Part shown: piece after piece, positions 7,107-7,846 of the stretch | Layout of the letters: every line of letters begins with the position of its first letter | Numbering within the stretch: position 1 is the stretch's first letter | NCBI GenBank assembly: GCA_950071955.1 | Contig: CATMOC010000159.1 | Location: 1-7,846, forward strand | Reading direction: 5' to 3' | DNA from: an uncultured Mesorhizobium sp. | GTDB taxonomy: Bacteria; Pseudomonadota; Alphaproteobacteria; Rhizobiales; Rhizobiaceae | Length of the DNA stretch: 7,846 nt | The notes under the pieces: generated by a model | What the model was told of the DNA's origin: nothing | The model's input: only the letters and a program-made list of their open reading frames with translations | Database searches by the model: none | Made by a program: the position numbers and the translations under genes

Positions 7107-7846
7107 CTATTCGGCGGCAACCTTGCCGGCTTCCGCCATCGCCCGGCTCGCGACATACTCGCTGGCGAGAACCGAAGCAGCCAGAAGGAAGCCGGCGACG
7201 TTGGCGATCCACGCCCATCCCGTCATCTCGGGTGGCAGCAGGAGCAGGAAACCGCCGACCGTGGAAACGATGCGCCAAAGCGCTGGCATGCGTCTGAGCC
7301 CATACCCGATCATGCCCGCCGACACGAACCAGACGCCGATGATCGCAGTCGAGACCGAAAGCAGGATCGCGCTCCACGACGTGCTCTGCAACAGCAATGT
7401 CGGGGAAAAGACGAACAGGAACGGCACGATGTAGGCGGTCCAGGAAAACCGCATTGCGGCCCAGCCCGTCTTCATGGGATCGGCCTTGGCGAGGTTGGCT
7501 GCGAAGAAGGCGGCGATCGCTACGGGCGGCGTCACGAAGCTCATCATGCCGAGGTAGAGGATGAACATGTGCGCGGCCAGCGGCGAGACCCCGACCTCCA
7601 CCAGCGCCGGGACGATGAGCACGGCAAGCAGCACGTAGACGCCGAGCGTCGGCATGCCCATGCCGAGAATGATGCACAGCACCGCCGAGATGAAGAGCAG
7701 CAGAAGGACGTTGCCGGCGCCCATGTCGACGAGGAAGATCGTCAGCGCGAAGCCGAGTCCGGTGATCTGCAATATGCCCATGATGAAGCCGGCGGCGGCG
7801 GCGATCATGATGATGTCGGCCGAAGATACCCCGGCGCGGACGCATG
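7107..7846 (-). CDS. TRAP transporter fused permease, 3' part (4TM/12TM type)
   Basis: The gene runs off the right edge; the last 245 residues are visible and end at TAG (7107-7109). The visible part opens with GVSSADIIMIAAAAGF and carries GMGMPT (about 7647-7664), then FVTPPVAIAAFFAANLAKADPMKTGW, then several more hydrophobic spans. This matches the end of the large DctM-like subunit in the fused permeases that usually work with TAXI-type binding proteins. Such systems import organic acids across the inner membrane using a sodium or proton gradient. The extra C-terminal spans (about the last 95 residues) are usual for the fused type. Being first of the three genes visible on this strand, it probably brings in gentisate, salicylate, hydroxybenzoate or a related acid; the substrate is inferred from context. 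The binding protein is probably encoded further upstream, outside the window. Confidence 0.9.
   Translation of the reverse strand, partial: CVRAGVSSADIIMIAAAAGFIMGILQITGLGFALTIFLVDMGAGNVLLLLFISAVLCIILGMGMPTLGVYVLLAVLIVPALVEVGVSPLAAHMFILYLGMMSFVTPPVAIAAFFAANLAKADPMKTGWAAMRFSWTAYIVPFLFVFSPTLLLQSTSWSAILLSVSTAIIGVWFVSAGMIGYGLRRMPALWRIVSTVGGFLLLLPPEMTGWAWIANVAGFLLAASVLASEYVASRAMAEAGKVAAE

Noticed and set aside
7072..7845. Upstream extension of the dioxygenase frame, giving a 607-residue fusion
   Set aside because: The extension is the wrong frame of the TRAP permease and looks like Arg/His-rich noise. A ribosome binding site and the family start point to ATG 7071.

Overview
The window is a GC-rich, densely coding bacterial segment. 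Codon use, the gene families and the TRAP/gentisate gene set fit an alphaproteobacterium, most likely Hyphomicrobiales (a Mesorhizobium- or Aminobacter-like relative). That placement is inference from style, not from a marker gene. There are two gene blocks facing each other, plus one stand-alone hydrolase.

Left block (+ strand, 1-3985). The last codons of an upstream gene overlap the GTG start of a 645-residue exported protein of unknown function. That gene's stop codon in turn overlaps the ATG of a 670-residue exported von Willebrand factor A (vWA) protein. Both have cleavable Sec-type signal peptides and no obvious membrane anchor afterwards. The vWA protein has a complete-looking metal-ion-dependent adhesion site, a proline-rich linker, and five divergent beta-rich repeats of about 81-86 residues. 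The tight overlaps suggest one translationally coupled operon making envelope or periplasmic partners. I cannot name the system, and it is the least explained part of the window.

Middle (+ strand, 4182-5018). A 278-residue alpha/beta hydrolase of the cofactor-free (non-heme) chloroperoxidase family has an intact Ser-Asp-His triad. The DNA just upstream reads in frame as a signal-like stretch and may be the remnant of a frameshifted export leader. A 119-base convergent intergenic region follows, with nested inverted repeats that could fold as a cloverleaf.

Right block (- strand, 7846 down to 5138). Three closely spaced genes run TRAP transporter fused permease (3' part only), gentisate 1,2-dioxygenase, then a fumarylacetoacetate-hydrolase-family enzyme. 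The last two have good ribosome binding sites. Together they fit uptake of an aromatic acid, ring cleavage of gentisate to maleylpyruvate, and hydrolysis of the product (maleylpyruvate, or fumarylpyruvate after isomerisation) to pyruvate plus a C4 diacid. No isomerase, regulator or upstream hydroxylase lies inside the window. Active-site positions of the dioxygenase, aligned from memory to the salicylate-cleaving relative of Pseudaminobacter, hint that its substrate range may exceed gentisate. There is no rRNA, tRNA, CRISPR array or recognisable insertion sequence.
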